Origin: Gigantopelta aegis
Lineage: Eukaryota; Mollusca; Gastropoda; Neomphalida; Peltospiridae
NCBI RefSeq assembly: GCF_016097555.1
Contig: NC_054701.1
Location: 9,070,440-9,134,439, forward strand
Length of the DNA stretch: 64,000 nt
Direction of reading: 5' to 3'
Shown here: positions 24,797-37,210 of the stretch, piece after piece
How positions within the stretch are numbered: the first letter of the stretch is position 1
How the letters are laid out: each line of letters starts with the position of its first letter
Translations under genes and position numbers: made by a program
Notes under the pieces: model-generated
What the model was told of the DNA's origin: nothing
The model's input: the letters and a program-made list of their open reading frames with translations, nothing else
The model's database searches: none

Positions 24797-24983
24797 GTTG
24801 TTTTCTGACTTATACGCGGTTAAGATACTTAAACGCACAAAAAATTGTGTGTAACTTTATCCGCGTTTAAGACCTCCGGTTAGTCCTAACCGTGCTTCAT
24901 GCATAGGAAATTTCAGTTTTTATACGCTGGTTAGAAATTAAACGCGGTTAAAATAGTTATACGGTCGTCATGCATACGGCCCC

Positions 24984-26468
24984 TGATCGTTGCAATAACT
25001 GAGCTCGAAGTAGGAATAATGGTTGATGATTCTACTGTTGATATATTGGCTTACGCTGACGACATCATTCTTTTAGCAGAATCAGAGGATGACCTCAATA
25101 TCATGCTTGACTGTTTGAATATGTTGAAAAGTCTAAAGTGATACACTTCCGAAATCCATCAGTTGTAAAGACAAACTGTAACTTTATATGTGGAGATTGT
25201 TGAATGCTATAATTATTTGGGACTTCTCTTAACTGAGCATTTAAACTACGGCCGCATGGCCAGATCTGTAGCCTGTTCCGCCAGTAGCGCACTCGGTCTG
25301 TTAATCTCTAAATACAAATTTCTCGATAGAATGCAATATCGTACATACACCAAGCTCTACGATACTATGGTATGGTCCATTATTGACTATGGAGCAGCTA
25401 TCTGGGGAACCTCACAATTTTCTTGTATTGATGCTACACATAACAGAGCCATACGTTTCTTTCTCGGATTACGAAAATACGCCCCAAATAACGCTGCAGG
25501 CGGGGACATGGGCTGGATTCCTCCAATAGTTCGGCAGTAGGGCACTGTATCAAGGCATTATATGAGATTGAGAAATTTGAATCAACACCGAATCACGTCT
25601 CACATCTGGTTGTGGTCTCACCGGTGGTCAACACGCAGGAAAAATAACTGGTCTTTAAAGTCAACAATAAATTCATTAAACTTGGGCTAAATCACTTCCT
25701 TAACTTACAATGCAAATATGGTAAAAGGTATGTAGTCAACAAGGTGAAGGACAGAGTCAACGAAGAAGTCTTAACAGAATGGAAACGGGCGTTTATACAA
25801 CCACACGGCAGAACAGGTGTCGGGGGGGATAAATTAAGAATGTATTCTTGTTTTAAAGATATTTTTAAAGTAGAGCCCTATGTAACCAGTTACTTGCCTC
25901 GATACCACAGAAGTGCTCTCGCTAAGTTTAGATGCGGAGTTGCCCCCCTGAAAGTTGAAACCGGTCGATACAATAATACACCACTGGAAGAAAGAACGTG
26001 TTTTAATTGTCCCAACCACATTGAAGACGAGTGCCACGTTTTACTTGAATGTCCGTTATATGTAAATATTAGATTAGAAGTACTCGCTTACTGTAGGACA
26101 TTACTTTTAAATTTTGATCACTGCACCGACATCCAAAAAGTGTGTTTTATCTTGTCCTGTCCCGATATATGTATTTTATCTGCCAAAACCTGCTATTTTA
26201 TTCTTAAACATAGAAAATCCCTTTTATACACTATGAAATGATTCGTGTATATATCTTATTGTTTTATCGGTGCTGCAATTATTTTAGCTGTATATTTGTT
26301 GTTGTTTTTTGTCTTCTTTAGATGTTTTTATTCAATAGTCTCTCGTAACTCAATATAGAGTGGCTCATTACAACTTTATTACTTTTATTGATTGTATGTA
26401 TATGTTGTATTTTTATTTTGTTGTAATGAGGTGAGACTTTAATAAACTATCTGTCTGTCTGTCTGTCA
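24984..26468 (+). mobile_element. LINE fragment, C-terminal RT half with (CTGT)n tail
   Basis: Begins immediately after the Harbinger right end with the frame ILAYADDIILLAESEDD (about 25045-25110), the RT active-site box. Downstream frames 25190-25540 (YNYLGLLLTEH, HNRAIRFFLGLRKYAPN) and 25744-26241 carry the LINE C-terminal zinc motif C-x2-C-x8-H-x4-C (CFNCPNHIEDECHVLLEC). Frames are disconnected by frameshifts. The 3' end is AATAAACTATCTGTCTGTCTGTC, a short tetranucleotide tail typical of several LINE clades. The clade is not assigned. Harbinger probably inserted into this LINE and displaced its 5' part. Confidence 0.85.
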
Positions 26469-26683
26469 CACACACGCACGCACGCACACGCATACGCATA
26501 CGCATACACGTACACACACGATATATAAAACAAGGTAATTTTATTGGAAATTATATGAATATTAAGTAGATTAATAGGACATATAATTAGCAATATTATG
26601 TTAAATGCATCTAATACACAAGGTTACATATATACAGAACATTTTATTCAAATATAATGAGCTAATTAGAAATGGCTTAATAA
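26464..26683. repeat. CA/CACG repeat and diverged piece of the 2.9-kb unit
   Basis: After a CACACG/CATACG repeat (26464-26520), the stretch ACGATATATAAAACAAGGTA through CTAATTAGAAATGGC lines up with 3410-3560 of the unit (ACGATACATCAAACAAGGTA ... CATAATTAGAAATGTT), with clear divergence. It is an older copy lying outside the tandem block. Confidence 0.6.
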
Positions 26684-28954
26684 AGTTAAAGTTATTAAAA
26701 ATGCAACTGAAAATGTGAAAAAGCAATACGCAGTTTCTGTCTATTTAAGAGAAAGTATAAGTACAATACCCATTGAAGCGATACAATTCGTAATAAATTA
26801 CCAACTTTTTTATGAAACCTTATTAATGGAAATAAGAGGCAAAACGATTTCATATTCTGCTTACAGAAAAAAAGAAACAAAATGAATTAGAAAAACAAAT
26901 ATGTGACAAAATTAGAATGCAACGAAGAAATGACTAACATAAATATAATAGAAAAAACAAAATACAACTAGAGAAATTAAGAGAAGAATAATTAAAAGGA
27001 CATTATGTAAGATCAAGAGCGAAATGGGTCGAATAAGCAGAAAAGCCTAAGAAATATTTCTGCAAAATGAAATCGAGAAATTATTACCGCAAGTTAATAT
27101 CAACATTAAAGTTAGAAAATGGTGAGGAAATAACAAATCAGAAACAAATTCTTTAAAAACCCAAACATTTTTTATTTTATTTTTTTTAAACCCTGTACTC
27201 TGCGCCCTCTAGTGAAGTAAGTGATGAGATTACAGATAAATTAAATGGACTTAATTATAATAAGCTAACTGACGAGGAAGCAGATGCACTGGAAGGAGAA
27301 ATAAAATATTCAGAAGTGCTATCATTTAAAAAAAAAAAAAAAATGAAAAAGCCCTGGGTCTGGTGGATTCGCTGCTGAATTCTTCAAGTTCTTTTGGATT
27401 ACTTTAGCTTATGTTATCATTAGATCAATAAATTATAGTTATATTGTTGAAGAAATGTCTGAAGTCCAAAAGATGGGCATCATTACCTGTATTTCCAAAC
27501 CAAATAAACCAAACCAGTTTTTTTTTAAATTGGAGGCCTTTAACATTGCTTAACTGTACTTATAAACTAGCTTCAGGCTGTATTGCCAATAGAATAAAAA
27601 CAGTGCTTGATAAAATAATTAGTAAAGACCAAACTGGTTTTATTAAAGGTAGATATATTGGTGAAACTATTCGATTAATATATGACATGCACTACACGGA
27701 CGTCCACGATATACCAGGTCTCCTGCTTTTTGTAGATTTTGAAAAAGCTTTCGACTCTGTATCATGGGTATTTATTGAAAAATTATCAGATATTTTTAAT
27801 TTCAAAACCTCAATTAAAAACTGGATTAAACTCTATATAATAATTCAGTGTCGAGGGTGATTCAAAATGGCTTTCTGTTAGAAACATTTAAATTAGAAAA
27901 AGGATGTAGACAAGGCGATCCACTATCTCCTTATATTTTTAGTATTTGCGCTGAAATTTTAGCTATATTAATAAAAATAACAAAAACATAAATGGAATAA
28001 CAATCGATGGTGAGCAATATTTAATATCCTAATACGCAGACGATACAACTTTTATACTTGATGGAACTCCTGGATCTGTTTAATACTTTAACAATATTAG
28101 AATATTATGCCACAGTATCTGGATTAAAAATAAATTATACAAAATCAAAAGCTATTTGGATAGGCAGTAAAAAATACTCAAAAAAATGTTTATCACCATT
28201 CAAGATGAAAATTGGAATGGAATACAACAGAATTTAAGATGCTCGGAATAACGTTTACAGTGAATTTACAATTAATTGTTAAAGCGAATTACCCCACAAA
28301 AATTAATGAAATTAAACTATTGATAAAACTATGGTTAATAAGGCAGTTAACTGTCTTAGGAAGATTAACCGTATTAAAAACACTTATAATACCTAAAATT
28401 ACGTATTTACTAATTGCACTACCAAACCCATCCAAAAAAAGTAGTTGGCAATTTGAATACTAGTAGATTATTTCATAAATTCATTTGGCAAAATAAACCC
28501 GATTAAATATTAAGTCTGGAGCTCCACGCGGTAAGACGTGTTTCTTTCGTTTGTCCACACTGCACGTGCTTTCGCGGCTCGACTTGGGGATCCTTCACTT
28601 CGTTGTTTTTGTCAGCGAAGTGAAGTTTTCTATTGGGATGTATGCGGCCATTAGAACTGATTGAACGCTGGAACGCTTCTCGTTTCGACAGTCTGCACCA
28701 CCAGGTTGGATTCCTTTTTAGCGAGATTTCTTGCCTCCACGTCATTTCTCCGTCTGACTATGTTGACTTGTTTTTTTCGTGACTCGTATGACGGCCATTC
28801 TGCAGAACGCCACGGTTGTTGGCGTTTAGTATCTACATGTCCGAGCCTGTCCTAGCAGCACTGGAAGATTGACCGCCCCACTCCAAGAAGAAATAGGAAG
28901 CGGGGTCGGTCCCTACTACTCTTTTTCTAGACTTTACCTTGCTTTATAGTGATA

Positions 28955-29356
28955 TAGACCGGCCTCGGTGGCGTCGTGGCAGGCCATCGGTCTACAGGCT
29001 GGTAGGTACTGGGTTCGGATCCCAGTCGAGGCATGGGATTTTTAATCCAGATACCGACTCCAAACCCTGAGTGAGTGCTCCGTAAGGCTCAATGGGTAGA
29101 TGTAAACCACTTGCACCGACCAGTGATCCATAACTGGTTCAACAAAGGCCATGGTTTGTGCTATCCTGCCTTGGGAAGCGCAAATAAAAGATCCCTTGCT
29201 GCCTGTCGTAAAAAGAGTAGCCTATGTGGCGACAGCGGGTTTCCTCTAAAAACAGTGTCAGAATGACCATATGTTTGACGTCCAATAGCCGATGATAAGA
29301 TAAAAAATCAATGTGCTCTAGTGGCGTCGTTAAATAAAACAAACTTCTTCTTCTTC
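28955..29356 (+). mobile_element. tRNA-derived SINE (family A), full length
   Basis: Head with pol III-type boxes: TGGCGTCGTGGC as a weak A box and GGTTCGGATCC as a strong B box. The body and tail are CCAATAGCCGATGATAAGAT, GGCGTCGTTAAATAAAACAA and CTTCTTCTTC. Target duplication TTATAGTGATA flanks it (28944-28954 and 29357-29367). The empty site is preserved in LINE copy A at about 9713, which reads TTATTGTGATACC without the SINE. Confidence 0.95.
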
Positions 29357-29848
29357 TTATAGTGATACCATCTCGTATCCTTCGGAGTCGGGCCCGTCCA
29401 CACCACTATACCAACCCATGACGACTGGACTTTACCCTAGTCTGATACTCCCTCTCGTTCAGACGGATCCGGCTTCTCAAGATCTGTATTTCAGCACCGC
29501 ACTACACCTTCAACATCTATCGACTGTCAATCTAGGGGTTTTCTTGACGGGATGCAACCCATCTCGTCCCTTTAAGCCGTGCACCCAAACGGCCTTAACG
29601 AGGCCACTCGCGTGGACATATCGATCGGACTTTAAACTTTTAGATCTGCGTTCAAAATTTTATGTCGAAATTACTTCTTTTTTTTAAATAGTATTAAATA
29701 GTCCGATCCTCTCCGATGCTCCAAATTATATAAATATTCGGCCGAGCAGTCAATTCTTTTTATTTTTGGCTTGTAACCTTTTTATTTATTTTATTTATTC
29801 TATTAACTTTTTTACTAATTGCTGTTTTCAAAATTCTGCCCATTTTCA

Positions 29849-29873
29849 CACACACACACACACACACACACAC
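29849..29873. repeat. (CA)n microsatellite in LINE B 3' region
   Basis: A pure CA run. At the same place copy A has a C-rich CCCACCC run, showing this spot is unstable. Confidence 0.9.
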
Positions 29874-30496
29874 CTCGATCCCAAGTCAGGCCACCGATCT
29901 TATCGGAGGTCGGACTCGGGATGGGCGTGTTCGAAACCCTAGTGGTATATGGGCACGTTAAACTAGTTATCATCATCTGTGTGCATGCCATTGGTCGTAC
30001 ATCCTCAGTGTTGAAGGTAGACCCAAAACACATGTAAGTCTCTTGCCAAATTCAGGTGTCAGTTAACCAAAAAAATGTAACAACAGTTAGGTTCTTTAAA
30101 AGAATTGTATTTATTTGATTTAGCTTTATGGCGATTTAATAATTAAATGTGAAATATGTTTGGCATGTTCAACTTTATTTCGCATTTTCTCTTTGGCAAT
30201 GGACAGCTCACATTTAACAGAAATGAAAGAAGGAAAAAAACGGGATACAACCAAAACCACTGCATTGCTTAAGCTAGGTTCACATAAGCCCGTAAAACGG
30301 ATGCGCTGTACGCAGAAGTTATACTATAACGTATAGTATTGCTACGTGTAGTTCACGCACTTGGCGGACTTATGTGTGTGCGCTAGCAATCTAGTTTGTG
30401 TGAAATATGATCCTGTAAAATGAATATCTTTAACGCAGTTTTTCGTGCTTATGAGACTCACATTTAAACATTAACACCTACTGTCATATAAACATT

Positions 30497-30770
30497 TGTT
30501 AAAGTTTGTTTTGTTTAATGACACTACTAGAGCACATTGATTTATTGATCATCGGCTATTGGACGTCAAACCTTTGGTGATTTCGACATATAGTCCCGCT
30601 ATATTTTTTCATTAGTAGCAAGGGATTTTTTTTATATACGCCATCTCAAAGACAGGATAGCACATACCACGGCCTTTGATATATCAATCGTGGTGCACTG
30701 GGCTGAACGAGAAATAGTCCAATAGGCTCACCGACGGGGATCGATCCTAAACCCACCGGGCATATGTATA
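30497..30770 (-). mobile_element. SINE (family B), minus strand
   Basis: Read on the minus strand it ends in ...CCAATAGCCGATGATCAATA...CATTAAACAAAACAAAC. It contains AGATCCC-related body sequence, CCGTGGTATGTGCTATCCTG and a head with GGATCGATCCCCGTCGGTG. Degraded internally. Confidence 0.85.
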
Positions 30771-33165
30771 AATATATAAAAACCATATGCCCCTCCCCCT
30801 CACCCCCAACCCCCTCGACTCTCCCGGTTTCCTACGCCAGTGGCACTGTCATTTTTCTACCAAAAAAAAAATCGCATTTGAGGCGATCCAAAGATAAATA
30901 GCACACTCCTGCTTATTGTCTTCCCTTTCAAATATTGTTTTTACGAGCCTGTATTATTATTTGTATTATGTTATTTTACTTAATGTCTTTCGACATAAAA
31001 GTTTTATCATAAAATGCGAACTTTACACGTTGAGGAAATTGTTATATCCACTTTGATAATTACTATGCTTTGTCTGCAACCGACCTAGTCGTTTGTAATG
31101 TCGTGAACCAGGAAACAAAAATATATAAATACACGGGAAAGCGTTTATCCTTGAAGTAAAACCTGGTTCACTTTGTAAACTCTACTGTTAAGCAGCTAAA
31201 TAAAACTGTAGTGAAAGTACAATTGGTTCAAAGTGTAGCTTCGTACAGAATGTGCCTTGTATTAGTTTTACAACTACCCCTGGTATGGTAACATTGTAAC
31301 TAAATTCGGTCAGTTTATTGTGTGTGTCATACAGGATTATATAACACATCCACTGTTGGGCTGCCCAGTAGCTTTTATCAGCGTAGTTAGGAGAGACATA
31401 TTTCGGACACAATATTTCACTAAGTGTTCCGCCGAAGAAGCATGGATGTATACAGCTGCCTGGGTAAACAGAATATACATAATGTTGCATAAGCGACGTG
31501 CAATTACTGTTAACACAATGAGCAAAGGTAATATGCGGTAACCCCGTACGACACCTGTGTCAAAACATTTTAGCACCTGTTCTTCGTGTGTAGAACCATT
31601 ATTGTGTTCTGCCTCGACAGTTTTTATTTTATTTTATTTTGTGCATTGGTGACATCTTTGTGGTCAAAATATCACGAGAAAGGAACAGTGTAATACTTGA
31701 AGACAAGCGTATCTATGGAGTTATAGTTTCACTGTGGATTGTACAAACGTATATATTGTTCGGAATGAACTATATACGGGGGTTTTACCTTTGAATGTGA
31801 ATTGTCGTGATTTAAACTGCTGGTCTATAGACGTTGCTAATTTAAATATGAATTCTACTGATAAACATAAAGAATGTACATAGTGATCTTCAGTGAAAGG
31901 TACCAATAGAAAGTGATTTCTTTGTGTGTGGATTCTACAAATATTTAACAAAACATTTGTTCTTTTTTATTTAAACGTTGATTTTACAGATATAATTATA
32001 TATCTTGAATATATATTGATGAGCATTTTACACGCTTTGCGCAGCTTGCTTCGAAACAAAAGTGGATAGGACTTTATAAATACTTTTATAAAGTGATATA
32101 TTAATTAACAAAGAATATATAAGATCTTGTACGATTAATAATGTGACACACAACGCACGGATCTATTTCCAGTTTAAATGTGGAACGAATCTATTTCCAG
32201 TTTAAATGTGGAATGGATCTATTTCCAGTTTAAATGTTGACTAATTCATCGATAAATCTCAGTATTGACATGGCTAAGGAGCCTTTATTTTTAAATAATA
32301 TTAACAGCTTGTGATGTAACAATAACGTTGGTAAAACAAAACACACAACAACATATATTAAAAGAATGTGCACACTGTTGATGTGTATATGAATTTATGC
32401 TCGCTCGTAACACAGTTCAACAGTGAACACAGTACAAAGGTAATCAATGAGGAAGTATAATCGAGGTTTACACAAAGGGACTGCTTGGTGTTATCTACCG
32501 TTGCATACATCTGTGATATCTCCGTTGATCATATCAGCTGTATGCTACATACATGTAATACACGGGGCGTTGATCATTTCACCGGCTCCGTGTAGACTTC
32601 ACAGATGAATACAATTGTGGAATATTTCAAAAACCTAAATATCGAGGATCTTGTTGGACTGGAGGTTTACTGCTACTTATGTTCGGTAATAAAAGAGTAA
32701 CATATGCGTTTACTGTCTACTAGGGAATGAGACAGTGTTTATTTTTATGACCAGTGATGTTTTTCACGCTTATAGCTTAATCTTTTAAGAGGCAAAAATT
32801 TCTAAATAACCAAGAGTCGCAGATCAGGATATTCTCTCCATCAGAAAATTTAAGAGAAATTACTTTCGTCTGCTCTTTACTGTGGTGTACCTTTGTACTT
32901 TTGACTTAGTGAGGCAAGCGAACAATTACGTGGACTGTATCAGACATTGAGTTTAATTCGTATTAATAATTTGACAGTTGCCTGGATGTACCTTGCTTTC
33001 TGTCAACAAACGTTTATGTTTTTCTCGCTATTCTCGACTTGCACTTGCAGCAAACAAAAGTATCTCCATTCTATTTTGAACGTGTCAGTGATTGTCTGTG
33101 TTAGTGATTGTCTGAATGTCCATGTCCTGATGCTAACCAGGGACTAAGACGAACTTTAACTAACT
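30771..33165 (+). promoter_or_regulatory. Upstream region of the MiT/TFE gene (candidate distal promoter and 5' UTR)
   Basis: No protein family recognised in 2.4 kb. It holds three direct copies of GGATCTATTTCCAGTTTAAA (32159-32232). A short open frame at 32605 (31 codons) could be an upstream ORF. I place the candidate promoter here only because the first candidate coding exon starts at 33166; no TATA box or initiator is convincing. Confidence 0.3.
32157..32238. repeat. 28-bp direct repeats, three copies
   Basis: GGATCTATTTCCAGTTTAAA-TGTGGAA repeated three times (third copy TGTTGA). Confidence 0.85.
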
Positions 33166-33380
33166 ATGGTCACGACTGCTGAGAACGGTAAGGATGAACG
33201 TCATAGCGACGAATCCGCCTACCAAGAAGTAGAAATGGCGTCGCCAAAGAAACCGGAATCGGCTGCCTTCATTGTGATTACTTCCGGTACGGTTGGCCAC
33301 AAGGACCCTCTGCTATTGAAGAGTTTGTTAAAAACCGGAAGATGTCATGGGAAGATAGCGAAGATAAAGGTTGTGAAGCA
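33166..33380 (+). CDS. MITF: Candidate alternative first coding exon of the MiT/TFE gene
   Basis: ATG at 33166 opens 71 codons plus 2 nt ending at a strong donor, GCA/GTAAGTATT. The phase (2) is the same as that of the exon at 42320, so both could splice to 50608 without changing frame. The protein starts [20 protein letters not shown] and is rich in Lys and Ser; no domain is recognised. A second frame also stays open through the donor (containing [19 protein letters not shown]), so the true frame is not certain. It could instead be the 5' exon of another transcript. RNA evidence would decide. Confidence 0.5.
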
Positions 33381-36300
33381 GTAAGTATTACTGAACAGTT
33401 TAGTATAAATTCGCTCGTGTATGTAAAAAAGGATTGGTCACATTCTTCAGCCTAAGCCTGGGTTGGGCTTATTACAGCTTAAACTCGTGTTATCACATTT
33501 TCGATCTGTATCCCCGCACCTTAAGCCCGTATTATAACACCTGCGACCCGTGTTATCATACCTAAACCAGTGTTATCATACCTTAGACCAGTGTTATCAT
33601 ACCTTAGGCCAGTATTATCACATATATTATCATAATTAAACCCATTATTATATCTTAGACCTGTATTATCACATCTTCAACCCGCGTCATCATACCTTAG
33701 ACCAGTGTTATGACTTATAGTTTAGTGTTATTATACCTTAGGTCAGTGTTATGGCTTATAGTTTAGTGTTATTATACCTTAGGCTAGTTTTATTACTGTT
33801 ACCTTTTAGTGTTGTCATCACCGGGGCTATGACACACAGTCCAGTGTCACTTTACACCAGTGTTGTTTTGCCTTAGATCAACATTATGACACCCATAATC
33901 CAGTGTTATCACACCCTAGGTCAGTGTTAGTACACTTTATATTGGTGTTATCACAACTTAAATCTGTGTTTGACACATTTAGTCCAATGTTATCATACAT
34001 TAGACCTATGGTACTCGGACGACATATAACTGTAATTAATATGCTAGGTGCATCGTTAAATAAAACATTTCTTTTCTTAGACCAGTGTTATGATATTTAT
34101 AGAACAGGTTATGACACCTTAGGCCAGTGTCATCACACCTTAGATCAGAGTTCCTCTGCGCGTGATGTCAAAGTGCTGTTAATGCTGTTACTGTTATGAC
34201 ACTTTAGATTACTGTTATCACACCTTATGTCGGTGTTATTATACCATATACTCTTGTTATCATTCCTCTAGTAGGTGTTATCACACGGTAGACAGGTATT
34301 GTCACACCACCTTAGGCCGGTACGATCAGACTTTAGGCACCATACTATACTACCATTTGTCACATCATTACTTCGGTTTAGGAACAAGGTTCTCCGTTAA
34401 AACATAATACAAAATTCTGAAATGCATTTTGAAATCTTTCTTTCATGATTACAAGTATACTGTATTCTTTAAAAAAAAACAAAAAAAAGCCAACAACAAA
34501 CAAACAAACAACAACAACATAGGTTTGAAGTTACGTGTTATGTTTAGTACTCATAACAACTGTGCATGTGGTACACTGCCACTGGCATAACAGCAACATA
34601 GGTTTGAAGTTACGTGTTATGTTTAGTACTCATAACAACTGTGCATGTGGTACACTGCCACTGGCATAACAGCAACATAGGTTTGAAGTTACGTGTTATG
34701 TTTAGTACTCATAACAACTGTGCATGTGGTACACTGCCACTGGCATAACAGCAACATAGGTTTGAAGTTACGTGTTATGTTTAGTACTCTTAACAACTGT
34801 GCATGTGGTACACTGCCACTGCATAACAGCAACATAGGTTTGAAGTTACGTGTTATGTTTAGTACTCATAACAACTGTGCATGTGGTACACTGCCACTGG
34901 CACAACAACAACATAGGTTTGAAGTTACGTCTTATGTTTAGTACTCATAACAACTGTGCATGTGGTACACTGCCACTGGCACAACAACAACATAGGTTTG
35001 AAGTTACGTCTTATGTTTAGTACTCATAACAACTGTGCATGTGGTACACTGCCACTGGCACAACAACAACATAGGTTTGAAGTTACGTCTTATGTTTAGT
35101 ACTCTTAACAACTGTGCATGTGGTACACTGCCACTGGCACAACAACAACATAGGTTTGAATTACGTCTTGTGTTTAGTACTCGTAACAACTGTGCATGTG
35201 GTACACTGCCACTGGCAGAACAACAACATAGGTTTGAAGTTACGTCTTATGTTTAGTACTCATAACAACTGTGCATGTGGTACACTGCCACTGGCACAAC
35301 AACAACATAGGTTTGAAGTTACGTCTTATGTTTAGTACTCATAACAAACTGTGCATGAGGTTTGAAGTTACGTCTTATGTTTAGTACTCATAACAACTGT
35401 GCATGTGGTACACTGCCACTGGCATAACAGTCACATGAGGCGGTGCTCTGGCCTGAGGGTGGCTAACTGAAACTGTTCGTCGTTGACCTCTGTTAATTTT
35501 TGTGCAAGGCAGTTGTCAAGGGAGAGTACACCCTAAAACTAATAGTCACGTGACGCTCTCGATACTGTTGTATTCTGACTTGGAAATTATGTTGAATCGC
35601 GTGCAGTAATTAATGGTGGCGGTGTGCAACTTTTAAATTTAAGGTTAGAGAGTATTAACTTTCAGTACAAACTAAGTCCATCACTAGGCTCAACGTTAGC
35701 CACAATACCAAAAACGGTCACCACAACTTACCAATTGATGTGGTATCTAACATCCTGGAAAGTGCATCGAGTTATTTGTATATAAATGTCATAACATAAG
35801 GTACGATAATACAATAGTCGTGTCATTAAACTGGTCTAAAGGGAAGTATACCTTCATACATTTACGTCATAACACAGGTCAAACGTGTCATAACACAGGT
35901 TTAAGATGTGCTATACACGCACACGCGCGTACGTGCGCACGCATGCATGTCAATGTATGAAATTTCACTATGCTTACTCATCACTTACAGGACGCACATA
36001 TCATGTTATTGCAGATTAGACGGGAGTGACACAAGTTGAGATAATATCGTACTTTGGATTGTAGACAGTAACACTCTGTGTTTGTTATTTATCATACAAT
36101 AAAGTTGAAACGGACAAACACTACGTTCGCTAGATTATAGGCCACACAAGGCGCGGAGGCGTGTGGTATGACACTTCCGAAACACGTTGGCTTTGCGGCA
36201 TGATGTATTTTTCGAGTTTCGTACGTTTAATTATGTTTAAAATGTGGATATTAAACCGTTTAACAATTGTGTTTTTTGTTTCTCCTTTACAAAATAAACG

Positions 36301-37163
36301 AGATAAAGGTATTACTATTCCGACGGTGATGGCGACGGCGACAGTGTCAACTGTTGTGTTAAACTTTCGCGTTTAGATTCAATTCTCACAAACTATAAGT
36401 CCTAGATAAATGAAACTTGGTTTATAGTTGCATCACAGTGCACCGAAAAAAGGCGAGCCATTTAAATCCGCGGAATGTTCAGTGATAAAGATGTCAGTAT
36501 CACCAATCCTTTATTTTGCATAAAATAAGTCAGCTAATGAATGAATGAATGAATGAATGAATGAATGAATGAATGCACGAATGAATGTTTAACGACACCC
36601 AGCACGTAAGAATATGTCAGATAGGGCATGCATGCATGTCTAGGGGCAAGACGTAGTTCAGTGGTAAAGCGCTCGTCTGATACGCAGTCGATCTCGGATC
36701 GATCCCCGTCGATGGGTCATTTGGGCTACTTCTTATCAGCTAGTATAGCATGTCTGGTATATCAAAAGCCGGGATATGTGCTATCTTATGTGTGTGATGG
36801 TGCATAATATAGAAAAGATCCCTTGCTACTAATGGGAAAATGTAGCGGGTTTCTCTATCTCTAACACTTGGACCCATTGGACTAGTTCTCCTTCCAGCCA
36901 GTGCTCCACGATTGGTGTACAAAGGCCGTGCAGGCCTTGACCTTAAGTTTTTTCAGTGGTAGCCCACCGGGCTACCAGGTTATAAAATCTAGTAGCCCTT
37001 AGTAAAAATTGGTAGCCCCACAAAGTTCTTTAAAAGAAAAGAGAAAAAAGAAAAATAATTTATTTTTATTTAAACGTTTTAGGGTGGGTTTTTGTAAATC
37101 ATGAGCATATGGACAAAACAAAACAACCGACTTGTTTGCTACGATTCCAGAAATACACAATAG

Positions 37164-37210
<47 letters not shown>

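Larger units (their letters stand above)
21343..24983. mobile_element. PIF/Harbinger DNA transposon
   Basis: Contains the two genes that define this superfamily: a Myb/SANT-like DNA-binding protein (+) and a HARBI1-type DDE transposase (-), converging. The right end is well marked: read inward on the minus strand from 24983 it starts GGGGCCGTATGCATGACG, then TTTTAACCGCGTTTAA and AACCAGCGTATAAAA. The left end is uncertain. CATGACTATGGTCGCC at about 21346 followed by TAACCGCGTATAAAA resembles it, but the outermost bases are absent or degraded next to the CA repeat. The stretch 21400-22049 shows no other gene. Confidence 0.8.
26684..29978 (+). mobile_element. LINE fragment B (L1/Tx1-like RT, broken), 3' end present
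   Basis: Longer copy of the LINE at 8549. It starts in the linker between endonuclease and RT (GKTISYSAYRKK, then GHYVRSRAKWVE and PKKYFCKM in shifted frames). The RT follows at 27444-27860 (QTGFIKGRYIGE, LLFVDFEKAFDSVSW), then GCRQGDPLSPYIF and YADDTTFILDG in other frames, then 28212-28463. The non-coding 3' region runs to GGCACGTTAAACTAGTTATC and CATCATC at 29978, a plausible LINE 3' end. A poly(A)-like run (27328-27343) and several frameshifts show it is dead. A SINE splits the 3' region (28955-29356). Confidence 0.85.
35429..36636. other. Intron sequence between the two candidate first exons
   Basis: No gene recognised. It contains the CLEAR palindrome (35545), an alternating purine-pyrimidine stretch ACACGCGCGTACGTGCGCAC at 35917-35945, and an (ATGA)n tract at 36537-36585. 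Confidence 0.5.

Noticed and set aside
33230-33420. Alternative reading frame through the 33166 exon (containing [10 protein letters not shown])
   Set aside because: It stays open across the donor but has no start in a good context and its phase at 33380 does not fit exon 50608; kept only as a caveat.
34693-35335. Cys/His-rich repeat protein frames
   Set aside because: Product of the 79-bp minisatellite; the same peptide appears in shifting frames.
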